DNA of 64,000 nucleotides from Arthrobacter sp. PM3. GTDB taxonomy: Bacteria > Actinomycetota > Actinomycetes > Actinomycetales > Micrococcaceae. Under the pieces are notes generated by a model, which saw only the letters and a list, made by a program, of their open reading frames with translations, had not been told where the DNA came from and searched no databases. A program made the translations under genes and the position numbers. This document shows, one piece after another, positions 45,385 through 54,247 of this stretch. The stretch is taken from positions 3,216,830 to 3,280,829 of the forward strand of contig NZ_CP022314.1 in NCBI RefSeq assembly GCF_003352915.1, written 5' to 3'. The first letter of the stretch is position 1; each line of letters opens with the position of its first letter.

Positions 45385-46764
45385 GTGAGCCTAACTCCTG
45401 ACAGTCCTGTGACCACGATTCCCGCCGCCCTCGACTTCCGCACGGTGGACGTGCGCGGCCGGCGTCTGTCCCTCGCCGGGCTCCGCGCCGCGGTGCCCCG
45501 GGCCCAGTCCGGCACCGTGGCCGACGCTGAGGACAAGGTCCTGGAAATCATCTCGGCCGTCCGTACCCGGGGCTTTGGCGCGCTCCGCGAGCTCGCCCTG
45601 AATTTCGACGGCGTCGAGCAGACCCACCCGCGTGTCCCGGCCGAGGCGCTGCGGGCGGCACTGGCCGAACTCGATCCTGCCGTGCGCGCGGCCTTGGAGG
45701 AGTCGATCCGCCGTGCCCGGCGTTTCGCCGACGCCCAGCGCCCGGCCAACGTCGACGTCGAACTCGGCGACGGCGCCGTCGTCAGCCAGAACTGGGTTCC
45801 GGTGGCGCGCGTGGGGCTTTACGTTCCCGGCGGCCTGGCCGTCTACCCCTCCTCGGTGATCATGAATGTGGTTCCCGCCCTGGCCGCCGGCGTCGAGTCC
45901 ATCGCGCTGGCGTCCCCGCCGCAGAAGGACTTCGGCGGCCTCCCGCACCCGACGATCCTGGCCGCGGCGTGCCTGCTGGGGATCGACGAGGTCTACGCGA
46001 TCGGCGGGGCACAGGCAATCGCCGCCTTCGCCTACGGCATCCCCGCCGCCGACTCCGACACCCTGCCCGGGATCGACCCCGTGGACGTCGTGACCGGCCC
46101 GGGCAACATCTTCGTGGCCACCGCCAAGCGTCTGGTCAAGGGTGTTGTGGGGATTGATTCCGAGGCCGGCACCACGGAGATCGCGATCCTCGCGGACTCC
46201 ACCGCCAATCCGGCCCTGGTGGCCGCGGACCTCATCAGCCAGGCCGAGCACGACCCGAAGGCGGCGTCCGTCCTGGTCACCGACTCCGAAGCCCTCGCTG
46301 CCGGGGTCCGCGCCGAACTCGCACGCCAGGCGGCCGCCACCAAGCACTCCGCCCGCGTCCGCGAGGCCCTCTCCGGCCCGCAGTCCGGCGTCGTCCTGGT
46401 CGAGGACCTGGAGCAGGGCATCGCGGCCTGCAACGCCTACGCCGCCGAACACCTGGAGATCATGACCGCGGACGCCGCCGGGGTGGCCGGCCGGATCCGC
46501 AGCGCCGGCGCGATCTTCGTGGGGGACTACAGCCCCGTGAGCCTGGGCGACTACTGTGCCGGTTCCAACCACGTGCTGCCGACCAGCGGCACGGCCGCCT
46601 TCTCCTCCGGGCTGAATGTGACCACTTTCCTGCGCGCCATCCAGGTGGTCAACTACACCCGCTCCGCGCTGGAACAGGTCAGCGGACACATCGTCAGCCT
46701 CGCCGGCGCTGAGGACCTGCCGGCCCACGGCGAGGCCGTCACTGCCCGGTTCGCCGGGAGCTAA
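45385..46764 (+). CDS. hisD: Histidinol dehydrogenase
   Basis: Catalyses the last two steps of histidine synthesis, oxidising L-histidinol to histidine with two NAD+. It is a zinc enzyme. [19 protein letters not shown] is near residue 147, [20 protein letters not shown] near 232, and [19 protein letters not shown] near 256. SQAEHDPKA, with a metal or catalytic His, and AEHLEIM follow, and [18 protein letters not shown] is near 395. Length is 459 residues. No other his gene lies in the window, and nrdR follows downstream. Confidence 0.97.
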   Translation: MSLTPDSPVTTIPAALDFRTVDVRGRRLSLAGLRAAVPRAQSGTVADAEDKVLEIISAVRTRGFGALRELALNFDGVEQTHPRVPAEALRAALAELDPAVRAALEESIRRARRFADAQRPANVDVELGDGAVVSQNWVPVARVGLYVPGGLAVYPSSVIMNVVPALAAGVESIALASPPQKDFGGLPHPTILAAACLLGIDEVYAIGGAQAIAAFAYGIPAADSDTLPGIDPVDVVTGPGNIFVATAKRLVKGVVGIDSEAGTTEIAILADSTANPALVAADLISQAEHDPKAASVLVTDSEALAAGVRAELARQAAATKHSARVREALSGPQSGVVLVEDLEQGIAACNAYAAEHLEIMTADAAGVAGRIRSAGAIFVGDYSPVSLGDYCAGSNHVLPTSGTAAFSSGLNVTTFLRAIQVVNYTRSALEQVSGHIVSLAGAEDLPAHGEAVTARFAGS

Positions 46765-46804
46765 CCGCTCCGCCGGCCGGCCTCCGCCGGCAATAATTAC
46801 AAAA

Positions 46805-46834
46805 TTGTTATTCAACCGCATCAAGTCGTAAAAT
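46805..46834 (+). promoter_or_regulatory. nrdR promoter
   Basis: TTGTTA (46805-46810), an 18-base spacer and TAAAAT (46829-46834) form a plausible promoter in an AT-rich patch. ACAAAATTGT straddles the -35 and is partly palindromic. The transcript has a leader of about 65 bases ending in GGAGGAAACGAC before the ATG. Confidence 0.55.
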
Positions 46835-46907
46835 GAAGGCGCAGAGCTGTCCTTGACGGCGTCTGGCCATTAGCGTCTGCCTGCTTGCGACTGGGGGAGG
46901 AAACGAC

Positions 46908-47411
46908 ATGTATTGCCCGTTCTGCCGGAACCCTGACTCGCGCGTGGTGGACAGCCGGATCGCCGACGACGGCTCGGCCATCCGCCGCCGCCGGCAGTGC
47001 CCCGAATGCGGCCGCCGGTTCACCACCGTGGAGACCACCAGCCTGACCGTCATCAAGCGTTCCGGCGTCGGCGAGCCTTTCAGCCGGAGCAAGGTCATCA
47101 ACGGCGTCCGCAAGGCGTGCCAGGGACGTCCCGTCACAGAGGACGATCTCGCGATGCTGGCCCAGGAAGTCGAAGAGGCCATCCGGGGCTCCGGCGCGGC
47201 CGAAATAGAGGCCCACGAGGTCGGGCTGGCGATCCTTGAACCGCTGCAGCGCCTCGACGAGGTCGCCTACCTGCGCTTCGCCAGCGTGTACCAGGCCTTC
47301 GAATCGCTGGAGGATTTCGAATCCGCGATTTCCCTGCTGCGCCACGAGGCCGAGACCAAGGGCCGGGACGGCAAGAGCCCGAAGAAGAGCCCGCTCCAGG
47401 CGCCGTCGTAA
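46908..47411 (+). CDS. nrdR: Transcriptional repressor NrdR
   Basis: A nucleotide-sensing repressor of ribonucleotide reductase genes. The zinc ribbon uses MYCPFC and [10 protein letters not shown] (Cys3, Cys6 and a second CxxC near residues 31-34), flanked by the signature DSRVVDSR. The ATP-cone domain begins [20 protein letters not shown] near residue 46. Length is 167 residues, slightly longer than the 150-residue norm because of a Lys/Pro/Ser tail. The ATG has a strong GGAGG ribosome binding site. No nrd reductase gene is adjacent. Confidence 0.96.
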   Translation: MYCPFCRNPDSRVVDSRIADDGSAIRRRRQCPECGRRFTTVETTSLTVIKRSGVGEPFSRSKVINGVRKACQGRPVTEDDLAMLAQEVEEAIRGSGAAEIEAHEVGLAILEPLQRLDEVAYLRFASVYQAFESLEDFESAISLLRHEAETKGRDGKSPKKSPLQAPS

Positions 47412-47421
47412 TTTCCAGACA

Positions 47422-47480
47422 ATGAGCTATCACTCCTGCAGGGTTCCAGCGTTCGGAACCCGGCAGGAGTGATAGCTCAT
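47422..47480. terminator. Long bidirectional hairpin between nrdR and ppgK
   Basis: ATGAGCTATCACTCCTGC (47422-47439) pairs perfectly with 47463-47480. Inside, GGGTTCC pairs with GGAACCC. It lies between convergent genes, 11 bases after the nrdR stop, and ends both transcripts by inference. Confidence 0.75.
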
Positions 47481-47492
47481 CCGGCTGTGCGG

Positions 47493-48296
47493 CTACTTGG
47501 CCAGCTTGTGCTTCAATGCGATCTCGACGGCGGCGCCCACGATCCCGGCGTCGTTCTTCAGTTCGGCCGGGACAATCGGCGTGCGCAGCTTCATGTGCGG
47601 CAGGTACTCGTCGGAGCGCTTGGAGATGCCGCCGCCGACGATGAACAGTTCGGGGGAGAACAGGAACTCGACGTGGGAGAAGTAGCGCTGCAACAGGACG
47701 CTGTACTGTTCCCAGCTGAGGCCGTCGCGTTCACGGGCGACGGCGGAGGCTTTGGTCTCGGCGTCGAAGCCGTCGATTTCGAGGTGGCCGAGTTCGGCGT
47801 TGGGGACCAGTTTGCCATCGAAGATGAAGGCCGATCCGATGCCTGTACCCAGGGTGATCACCAGCACGGTGCCCTCGACGCCCTTGCCGGCACCGAAGCG
47901 GGCTTCGGCGAGGCCGGCGGCGTCGGCGTCGTTGATGACCTCCACGGGGCGGCCAAGGCGCGCCGTGAGCATGGTGTCGATGTCGGCTTCCAGCCACGAC
48001 TTGTCCACATTGGCGGCCGAGTGGACCACGCCGTGCTGGATGATGCCCGGGAAGGTGACGCCCACGGGGCTGTCGGCGGCCGGGGCGTCGGAACGGGCGG
48101 AGAGTTCTTCGACAACCTGGGCGACGACCTCGGCAACGGACTCCGGCGTGGAGGGCTGCGGGGTGGGGAAGCGCACCCGGTCACCGATCAGCTTCCCCTT
48201 TTTCAGGTCCACGATCCCGCCCTTGATACCGGTACCGCCGATGTCAATGCCGATCAGCGGGGCGTTCTTCTTCGACTTCTCGTCCTTCTTGGCCAA
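47493..48296 (-). CDS. ppgK: Polyphosphate glucokinase
   Basis: A ROK kinase that phosphorylates glucose using inorganic polyphosphate (and usually ATP), typical of actinobacteria. The first phosphate motif is IGIDIGGTGIKGGIV near residue 15. NDADAAGLAEARFGAGKG is near 130 with the catalytic Asp, and TLGTGIGSAFIFDGKL near 155. Unlike ordinary ROK glucokinases, it lacks the Cys-rich zinc motif, as expected for PpgK; the EIDGFDAETKAS segment replaces it. Length is 267 residues. The start is a TTG with a weak upstream CGGAA. It is convergent with nrdR and followed upstream by map on the same strand. Confidence 0.93.
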   Translation of the reverse strand: MAKKDEKSKKNAPLIGIDIGGTGIKGGIVDLKKGKLIGDRVRFPTPQPSTPESVAEVVAQVVEELSARSDAPAADSPVGVTFPGIIQHGVVHSAANVDKSWLEADIDTMLTARLGRPVEVINDADAAGLAEARFGAGKGVEGTVLVITLGTGIGSAFIFDGKLVPNAELGHLEIDGFDAETKASAVARERDGLSWEQYSVLLQRYFSHVEFLFSPELFIVGGGISKRSDEYLPHMKLRTPIVPAELKNDAGIVGAAVEIALKHKLAK

Positions 48297-48393
48297 TATG
48301 GTTCCGTTCGTGGCAGGGGCGGGCTGGGGGACCGGGCGGACCCGGCGGATGAAGACGTGGATCTTCGGGGTAACTTCCGTGGTGGAGCGGAGC

Positions 48394-49272
48394 TCAGGGC
48401 AGCGTGAGGACCTCAGCGCCGGACTCTGTAACGAGCAGGGTGTGCTCGAATTGTGCCGTGCGCTTGTGGTCGCGGGTCACAACGGTCCAGTCATCGGCCC
48501 ACATGTCCCAGTCAACGGTGCCCAGGGTCAGCATCGGCTCGATCGTGAACACCATACCGGTTTCCATGACGGTGTTGTATGCGGGCGCGGCGTCATAATG
48601 CGGGATGATCAGCCCGGTGTGGAAGGCTTCGCCGACGCCGTGGCCGGTGAAGTCGCGGACCACGCCGTAGCCGAAGCGTTTGGCATAGGATTCGATCGTC
48701 CGGCCGATGACGTTGATTTCGCGTCCCGGCGCCACAGCCCGGATGGCGCGGTTGAGCGACTCCTGGGTGCGCTCGACAAGGAGCCGGGATTCCTCGTCGA
48801 CATCGCCGACCAGGAAGGTGTAGTTGGTGTCGCCATGTACGCCGCCGATGAACGCCGTGATGTCGATGTTGAGGATGTCGCCGTCCTGGACCACAGTGCT
48901 GTCCGGGATCCCGTGGCAGATGACCTCGTTGAGCGAGGAACACAGCGACTTCGGAAAGCCCCGGTAGCCGAGGGTGGAGGGGTACGCGTGGTGGTCCAGC
49001 AGGAATTCGTGGCCCACGCGGTCCAGCTGGTCGGTGGTGACACCGGGGGCGATGTGCTTGCCGACCTCCACGATGGCCTGGGCCGCGATTTTCGCGGCGA
49101 TGCGGATCTTCTCGATGGTCTCGGGTGACTTGACCTCGGATCCCGTGAACTTGGCCGGGCCCGGTTTGCCCACATATTCGGGGCGCGGGATGGACGGCGG
49201 CACGGGAAGCTGCGGGCTCACTGACCCCGGGACGAGCGTGCCGATGGGTGCAGTTGAGGCTAGAGAAGGCAT
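48394..49272 (-). CDS. map: Methionine aminopeptidase, type I
   Basis: Removes the N-terminal methionine from nascent proteins. Metal-binding residues sit in [17 protein letters not shown] (Asp pair), GHGVGEAFH (His), and TIEPML (Glu); CHGIPD holds the substrate-side His. Length is 292 residues from ATG at 49272. This start lies six bases after TATGAT (minus strand), and longer upstream frames lack support. An N-terminal Pro-rich extension with [12 protein letters not shown] resembles the SH3-binding-like linker of mycobacterial MapB. Probably transcribed separately from ppgK. Confidence 0.95.
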   Translation of the reverse strand: MPSLASTAPIGTLVPGSVSPQLPVPPSIPRPEYVGKPGPAKFTGSEVKSPETIEKIRIAAKIAAQAIVEVGKHIAPGVTTDQLDRVGHEFLLDHHAYPSTLGYRGFPKSLCSSLNEVICHGIPDSTVVQDGDILNIDITAFIGGVHGDTNYTFLVGDVDEESRLLVERTQESLNRAIRAVAPGREINVIGRTIESYAKRFGYGVVRDFTGHGVGEAFHTGLIIPHYDAAPAYNTVMETGMVFTIEPMLTLGTVDWDMWADDWTVVTRDHKRTAQFEHTLLVTESGAEVLTLP

Positions 49273-49278
49273 AGATTG

Positions 49279-49284
49279 ATCATA
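49279..49284 (-). promoter_or_regulatory. -10 element (TATGAT) of map, leaderless
   Basis: TATGAT on the minus strand ends six bases before the ATG at 49272, with no ribosome binding site. It fixes the map start. Confidence 0.6.
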
Positions 49285-49307
49285 TAAGCAGCGGGGCCGA
49301 GCCCCGA

Positions 49308-49355
49308 AGTCAGCGCCGGAAAAGTTAGCGCCCGAAAGATAGCGCCGGAAGATCA
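49308..49355. repeat. Degenerate tandem repeat upstream of the small SPOR-like gene
   Basis: Three to four imperfect copies of a 14-15-base unit (AGTCAGCGCCGGAAA and variants) lie between map and the small gene, ending at its AAGGAG site. They encode nothing recognisable. Confidence 0.5.
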
Positions 49356-49369
49356 GCGAAGGAGCACCG

Positions 49370-49534
49370 ATGCCCGAGTACTGGTACAACGTCAACACTC
49401 ACGAGATCGAGGAAGACGCGATGTCCGATTGGAGCCAGCTGATCGGACCCTACAAGACCCGTGAGGAAGCCGAACACGCCCTCGAGAAGGTCAAGGCACG
49501 CAATGAAGCCTGGGAGAAGGGCGACGACGACTAA
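49370..49534 (+). CDS. Small conserved protein (54 aa), SPOR-like
   Basis: A 54-residue protein with [15 protein letters not shown], then [22 protein letters not shown] and an acidic tail. The [13 protein letters not shown] segment resembles part of SPOR-type motifs, and similar short proteins are common in Arthrobacter-type genomes as I recall, but function is unknown. The ATG has GAAGGAG about six bases upstream. Codon use is typical of its neighbours, with an evident bias to C or G at third positions. It stands alone between divergent map and the phosphodiesterase gene. Confidence 0.78.
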   Translation: MPEYWYNVNTHEIEEDAMSDWSQLIGPYKTREEAEHALEKVKARNEAWEKGDDD

Positions 49535-49585
49535 CTGCACTGATTCTCACCCTGCGAGGGTGAGTGCCGGCCGGGTCCGGCCAGC

Positions 49586-49591
49586 CATACT
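49586..49591 (+). promoter_or_regulatory. -10 element (CATACT) of the phosphodiesterase gene
   Basis: CATACT ends six bases before ATG at 49598 with no ribosome binding site, predicting a leaderless mRNA. Confidence 0.5.
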
Positions 49592-49597
49592 GGGACA

Positions 49598-51640
49598 ATG
49601 CCGACGAGAGTTGCCCGCAGCCGCGGCCTCCGGGTGCGCGACCTGGGGAGGCTCGCGGCTGCTTGGGCCGCCTCGACTGCGGCGCTGATTATCACCGGCG
49701 CGCTGCTCCCGGGGTTCTCGGCCGCCAGCTGGTGGGCCTACGCCGCAGTGGCGGCCGCGGCGGGCCTCGTCGGGCTGGTGCTCCGCCCGGTCCTCGTGGA
49801 GATCTCTGCCCGGGTGGGCTGGGCGGCGGTGCTGCTGACGGCCCTGCTCGGCCAGGCCCTCATCATGTACACCGCCATCCGCCTGGTGCCCGGCATCGAA
49901 TCGACGCCCTGGTCCGCCGTGGCCGCAACGTGGGTCAGCGCCGCGGTAGGCACTCTCATCTCCTGGGCGACCACCGCCGGCACCGACGACGGCCTTGTCA
50001 CCTCCCTCGCCGGAAGGGCGCGGCGGACTGAAACGGTGCCGGATCCGGACATTGACGGCGTCCTGTTCGTGCAGCTTGACGGGGTCCCCTTCCCGGTGCT
50101 GCAGTGGGCCGTCCAGTCCGGGGCCGTACCGAATATCCGGCGCTGGCTGACCTCCGGGGAGTACACGCTGCGCGAATGGACTCCGCAACTGCCGTGCACC
50201 ACCCCTGCCAGCCAGCTGGGCATCCTGCACGGCACCGTCGACGGGATCCCGGCATTCCGATGGTACGACCGCAAACTCGGCCGGGTCCTGGTGGCCAACC
50301 GCCCGGCGGACGCCCGCGTGATCGAGGACAGGCACAGCACCGGCCGGGGCCTGCTCTGCGACGACGGCGTCTCCATCTCGAACCTGTTCACCGGTGACGC
50401 GCCCCGGTCCCTGATGACCATGAGCCGGGTGGAGGTCCGGCGCGGCTCCACCCAGACCCGCCGTGCATTCGCCTGGTTTTTCGCCTCGCCGAACGGATTC
50501 ATGCGTAGCTTCACACGGACCGTAGGAGAGATCCTCAAAGAGCGGTGGCAGGCCCGGCGCCAGGTCAGGCGGGACCTTGACCCGCGCGTGCACCGGGACT
50601 GGACTTTCGCCCTGCTGCGGGCAGTCACCAACGGTCTCCTGCGGGACCTGAACACGGCGCTCGTGGCAGAGGAAATGCGCCGCGGCACGAAGAGCATCTA
50701 TGCCGACTACGTCGATTACGACGAGATTGCCCACCACGCGGGCACCTTCCGGCCCGAATCCCTCGCAGCCCTGGACGGCCTGGACCGCACGCTGGGTTCC
50801 TTGGCCGGGCTCGCCGGGACCGCGCCCCGCCGCTACCGGCTGGTGGTGCTCTCGGACCACGGCCAGTCCCAGGGGACACCCTTCGCGGACCGGTACGGCC
50901 AGTCGCTCGGCGATGTGTGTGCCGGCCTCATTCGCGAACGCGTGCAGGTCGTGGACGCGTCGGTCGAGGGCCTCGGGCGTGCGGACTCCATTGCCGGGGA
51001 CATCGCGGCCGGCGGGATGACCGGCCAACTCGCCGTCCGTGCCGACCGCGTCCTGACCGAGGCGCAGCAGGCACCCGATTCCGGCGGCGCCGAGGACCCG
51101 GTGGTGGTGCTGGGGTCGGGCAATCTGGGCCTGGTCTACGTGCGCGGTGACCGGCGCTGGACGCTCCAGGCCCTCGACAGCCAGTGGCCCGCCCTTGTCC
51201 CGGGGCTGGCGGCCCACCCCGGTGTCGGGTTCGTTGCCGGCGTCGATGACGACGGCCGGTCGTGGGCGATCGGCAGGGAGGGACGTGTCGATCTCACCAG
51301 CGGTGCGGCGGAGGGCAGCAATCCCCTCGCCCCGTTCGGCCCCCACGCTGCGAGGGTGCTCGGACGCGCGCTGACGCACCCGGAGGCGCCGGATCTGTAT
51401 GTCAACAGCACTGTTGATCCGGTGATCGGCGACGTCTCGGCGTTCGAGGGCCTCGTCGGATCCCACGGCGGCCTGGGCGGCTGGCAGGACCGCGCCGTGC
51501 TTCTCGGCCCGGCCGATCTCATGGCCGGATTGCCGGACCGGATAGAAGGCGCCGATGAACTTCACCGGGTGCTGGTGGGGATGCTCGAGTCCTGCGGCCA
51601 GCGCACCGCGACGCCCGGTCCTGACAGGGCGGCGCCTTAG
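49598..51640 (+). CDS. Membrane-anchored alkaline-phosphatase-superfamily phosphodiesterase with N-terminal holin-IV-like domain
   Basis: The N-terminal part (about residues 18-135) has four hydrophobic segments resembling the phage_holin_4_2/DUF membrane family. The rest belongs to the type I phosphodiesterase/nucleotide pyrophosphatase branch. Metal and nucleophile sites visible are FVQLDG near 157, CTTPASQLG near 200 (Thr nucleophile), YVDYDEIAHHAG near 368, LSDHGQSQG near 418 and GSHGGLGGWQ near 621. All catalytic landmarks are present, so it should be active on phosphodiesters or phosphomonoesters. Whether the catalytic domain faces out or in is unclear; no signal peptide beyond the helices. 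Length is 680 residues. It overlaps the convergent MBL gene by four bases. Confidence 0.88.
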   Translation: MPTRVARSRGLRVRDLGRLAAAWAASTAALIITGALLPGFSAASWWAYAAVAAAAGLVGLVLRPVLVEISARVGWAAVLLTALLGQALIMYTAIRLVPGIESTPWSAVAATWVSAAVGTLISWATTAGTDDGLVTSLAGRARRTETVPDPDIDGVLFVQLDGVPFPVLQWAVQSGAVPNIRRWLTSGEYTLREWTPQLPCTTPASQLGILHGTVDGIPAFRWYDRKLGRVLVANRPADARVIEDRHSTGRGLLCDDGVSISNLFTGDAPRSLMTMSRVEVRRGSTQTRRAFAWFFASPNGFMRSFTRTVGEILKERWQARRQVRRDLDPRVHRDWTFALLRAVTNGLLRDLNTALVAEEMRRGTKSIYADYVDYDEIAHHAGTFRPESLAALDGLDRTLGSLAGLAGTAPRRYRLVVLSDHGQSQGTPFADRYGQSLGDVCAGLIRERVQVVDASVEGLGRADSIAGDIAAGGMTGQLAVRADRVLTEAQQAPDSGGAEDPVVVLGSGNLGLVYVRGDRRWTLQALDSQWPALVPGLAAHPGVGFVAGVDDDGRSWAIGREGRVDLTSGAAEGSNPLAPFGPHAARVLGRALTHPEAPDLYVNSTVDPVIGDVSAFEGLVGSHGGLGGWQDRAVLLGPADLMAGLPDRIEGADELHRVLVGMLESCGQRTATPGPDRAAP

Positions 51641-52395
51641 GCAGGTGCTGCCCATGTCTGGCCCGGAGCGAGGACCACGGCAGTGCAGCCCGGAGCCTGC
51701 CGCGCCACGGCATCGGCAAACCGGTGCCCGGGCTGCTCCAGCCAACCCCGGGCGAACCGCGTGACGAACGGGGGATGCAGCGTTCCCCAATGCACCGGCA
51801 ACGCAAACCGCGCGCCGCTCAACGCCACAGCCCGGGCGGCGCTCTCCGGCGTCAGGTGTCCCGCCGAGAGCCGCGGCCCCCACCCCCAGACGGGCACCAG
51901 GGCGACGTCGATCCGGCCGCCGGCCAGGGCAGGTAGCGAGGCCATCTCCGGATACAGCCCCGTGTCACCGGCGACCCAGACGACGCCCGAGGGGCCGCGG
52001 ACCAGCTGGCCGTTGGCGTCGTTGGGGCGGTGCGGCATGGGGCGGCTGCGGTGCTCGGCAGGCACTTGACGGATGTGGACGCCGCCGCCGGCCGGGGTCC
52101 AGCCGTCGTCGAGGGGAACCGTGTGCGTGAACTTTCGGCGGCGCAGCCAGGCGACGTTCGCGGGGGCGCTCATCAGCAGCGCCCCGGGCAGCATGCGGAG
52201 GGAACGCAACTCGGCGTGGTCGTGGTGGAGGTGGGACAGAAGCACCGCGTCCGGTCCGGCCCAGGAGGCCGGATCCGGACGCGGTGCCAGTCGTCGCAAC
52301 AGCCCCGCATGAGGACGCAGCAACGGATCGGTCAGGATCCGGACGCCGTCCATGTCCAGGACCACCGTGGAGTGCCCCAGCCAGGTGATCCTCAT
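51637..52395 (-). CDS. MBL-fold metal-dependent hydrolase
   Basis: A metallo-beta-lactamase-fold protein. The metal-binding HLHHDHAEL motif is near residue 56, with additional ligands in VAGDTGLYPEM near 145 and a late His in LPVHWGTLH near 205. The start ITWLGHSTVVLDMDG and the PHRPNDANGQLVRGPSG segment resemble the UlaG/NAPE-PLD-like branch of the family. Length is 252 residues. Substrate is unknown; the neighbour phosphodiesterase suggests phosphoester chemistry but this is only context. The ATG has no clear ribosome binding site. Confidence 0.87.
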   Translation of the reverse strand: MRITWLGHSTVVLDMDGVRILTDPLLRPHAGLLRRLAPRPDPASWAGPDAVLLSHLHHDHAELRSLRMLPGALLMSAPANVAWLRRRKFTHTVPLDDGWTPAGGGVHIRQVPAEHRSRPMPHRPNDANGQLVRGPSGVVWVAGDTGLYPEMASLPALAGGRIDVALVPVWGWGPRLSAGHLTPESAARAVALSGARFALPVHWGTLHPPFVTRFARGWLEQPGHRFADAVARQAPGCTAVVLAPGQTWAAPA

Positions 52396-52453
52396 GACTT
52401 ACCGTTGCCGGCGGAGATTGCGGTGATGACGCGGGCTCAGCCGGCCGGCTGCC

Positions 52454-52849
52454 TCAGGCCAGGGCCTTTGCCTTGAGTGAATCAAACTCGGCCTGGTTGA
52501 TGGCTCCGGAATCGAGCAAGGCCCGGGCGTCCGCAATCTGGGCGGCGGGCGAGGCTGACTTGCCTGCGACCTGCTGGATGTACTCCTGCTGCGCAGCCTG
52601 CTGCCGGGCAATTTCGGCCATCTGCCGGTCGGCCATGCTGCGGCCCCGGGCAATCAGGTAGATAAGGGCACCGAGCCACGGCAGGAAGATCATCAAGATC
52701 GCCCAGCCGGCCTTGGCCCAGCCGTTCAGTGTGTGGTCGCCGAACATGTCAAACAGGCAGCGGAACCACACCATCAGTGCGGCGATCCAGATAAAGAACC
52801 AAAAACTCCACAGAAGGACATCCCAGAAGTTACTGGCATTTGTGCCCAT
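52454..52849 (-). CDS. PLDc_N and SHOCT domain membrane protein
   Basis: A 131-residue membrane protein. The N-terminal part has two hydrophobic segments (about residues 9-33 and 46-68) with FLPWLGALIYLIARG, typical of PLDc_N. A coiled hydrophilic stretch (MADRQMAEIARQQAAQQEY) leads to a C-terminal SHOCT motif with AQIADARALLDSGAINQAEFDSLK (in two blocks), a short oligomerisation or targeting module. GAGGAG precedes the ATG. It is common in actinobacteria and has no defined function. Confidence 0.85.
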   Translation of the reverse strand: MGTNASNFWDVLLWSFWFFIWIAALMVWFRCLFDMFGDHTLNGWAKAGWAILMIFLPWLGALIYLIARGRSMADRQMAEIARQQAAQQEYIQQVAGKSASPAAQIADARALLDSGAINQAEFDSLKAKALA

Positions 52850-53057
52850 CGCTACTCCTCACCTAGTGTTCGCCGGTGTCCGACTCGCTGCTTTGCGCAG
52901 GAGTTCGTCCGGGGCGGCCGAACATCCACTGGGGCCCTGTTGCAGGGCCTTAACGGCCAGCCTGCCGTCAGTGGCGGCGCAACGCATCGTCCGGAAAGGA
53001 TGATGTGCCGGCGAACGGGCCTACGCAGCGACTACTTGGAAAGAGTGTGCCGGCTAC

Positions 53058-53984
53058 TTAGAAGGAGTGCTCCGGACCGGGGAACCGGCCCGACCGCACG
53101 TCCTCGCCATACGCCTTGGCGGCGTCGCTCAGGGAGGTCCGCAGGTCGGCGTACTGCTTGACGAACTTTGCCATCTTCCCCCCGCGCAGCCCCGCCATGT
53201 CCTGCCAGACCAGGACCTGGCCGGTGGTGGCGTTGCCGGCGCCGATGCCGACCGTAGGGACGGCGACGGCGGCATCGACGGCGGCGGCGGTGTCGGCGGG
53301 GACCATTTCCATCAGGACACAGAACGCGCCGGCGTCGGCCAGGGCGACGGCGTCGTCAATCAGGCGTGCGGCGTCATCGCCGCGGCCCTGGACCCGATAG
53401 CCGCCGAGGGAGTGCTCGCTCTGCGGGGTGAAGCCGATATGCGCCATGACCGGGATGCCGGCCTGGACCATGGCACGGACGGTGTCGGCGTAGAACTTTC
53501 CGCCTTCGATCTTGACGGCGTGGGCAAGGCCTTCTTTGAGGAACCGCACTCCGGTGGCGACGGCCTGTTGGGCGGAGACCTCGTAACTGCCGAACGGCAG
53601 GTCCGCGACCACGAGGGCGCGGTGCGCGGAGCGGGTGACCGCCCGGCACAGCGGCAGGAGCTCATCGACCGTCACGGGAAGGCTCGTCTCGTTGCCGAAG
53701 ACGTTGTTGGACGCCGAATCGCCAACCAGCAGGACTTCGATGCCGGCCTGGTCAAAGATCTCCGCCGTGTACTGGTCATAAGCGGTAAGCATGGCGAAGT
53801 GCTCACCATTGACCTTGGCCTGATGCAGATGATGGGTGCGGATCCGGCCCGCCGGCTTGCCGGACGTGCCCGGTGCGCCTGCGGCGGTTCCGGCGGCGCC
53901 GCCGGCGGTGGGTGCCGACGGTCCGTTGCCGTAGGGGGCGGCAACTTCGGCGGGCGTGCTGGACTCAGAGCTGTTGGTGGCCAT
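53058..53984 (-). CDS. panB: 3-methyl-2-oxobutanoate hydroxymethyltransferase
   Basis: Makes ketopantoate from alpha-ketoisovalerate and methylene-tetrahydrofolate, the first committed step to pantothenate and Co[17 protein letters not shown] near residue 66, [14 protein letters not shown] near 85 (metal Asp), [10 protein letters not shown] near 127, and VKIEGGKFY and [13 protein letters not shown] are diagnostic. [20 protein letters not shown] lies near 240. Length is 308 residues from ATG at 53984, six bases after TACGCT; about 45 Ala/Gly/Thr-rich residues precede the core. The panB-glnA2 neighbourhood matches M. tuberculosis Rv2222c-Rv2225. Confidence 0.95.
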   Translation of the reverse strand: MATNSSESSTPAEVAAPYGNGPSAPTAGGAAGTAAGAPGTSGKPAGRIRTHHLHQAKVNGEHFAMLTAYDQYTAEIFDQAGIEVLLVGDSASNNVFGNETSLPVTVDELLPLCRAVTRSAHRALVVADLPFGSYEVSAQQAVATGVRFLKEGLAHAVKIEGGKFYADTVRAMVQAGIPVMAHIGFTPQSEHSLGGYRVQGRGDDAARLIDDAVALADAGAFCVLMEMVPADTAAAVDAAVAVPTVGIGAGNATTGQVLVWQDMAGLRGGKMAKFVKQYADLRTSLSDAAKAYGEDVRSGRFPGPEHSF

Positions 53985-53990
53985 GCCACG

Positions 53991-53996
53991 AGCGTA
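53991..53996 (-). promoter_or_regulatory. -10 element (TACGCT) of panB, leaderless
   Basis: TACGCT on the minus strand ends six bases before ATG at 53984, with no Shine-Dalgarno. This favours 53984 over an ATG at 54005. Confidence 0.55.
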
Positions 53997-54114
53997 GTGC
54001 GACACCGGGCGTCACAGCCACCGGGGAACCCGGCAGGCTGAGTGAATCACGTCACAAGGGGCGGAGGCCGCGGGACGAACCGACCTTCCGGGGGCGGAAA
54101 TTCTCCGCCCTTGT

Positions 54115-54130
54115 GTTAACGGTGTGTTAC
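54115..54130. promoter_or_regulatory. Direct pentamer repeat upstream of glnA2 (GlnR/MtrA-like)
   Basis: GTTAA-N6-GTTAC (11-base period) lies about 120 bases before the glnA2 ATG. On the other strand this is GTAAC-N6-TTAAC, one base from the GTNAC-N6-GAAAC form known for actinobacterial GlnR. The regulator is inferred. Confidence 0.35.
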
Positions 54131-54247
54131 GCGGGCGGCACGCTTCAGCAATCGGTGCCAATGATTAGTAAAGTGAACCGTGAGCAGCCGCGGGGCCCAT
54201 GAAAGCCGGGCCTGGGGCACGGATGGAAGAACCGGAAAGAGGCCAGT

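Noticed and set aside
49598..50003. Holin-like N-terminal helices as evidence of a prophage
   Set aside because: The helices are fused to a complete phosphodiesterase, no phage genes are nearby, and the flanks are core genes.
52933..52949. GGCCCTG-TTG-CAGGGCC hairpin between panB and the SHOCT gene as a terminator
   Set aside because: Only seven base pairs, no T tract on the minus strand and over 100 bases from the panB stop. The 208-base gap (52850-53057) shows nothing else I can support.
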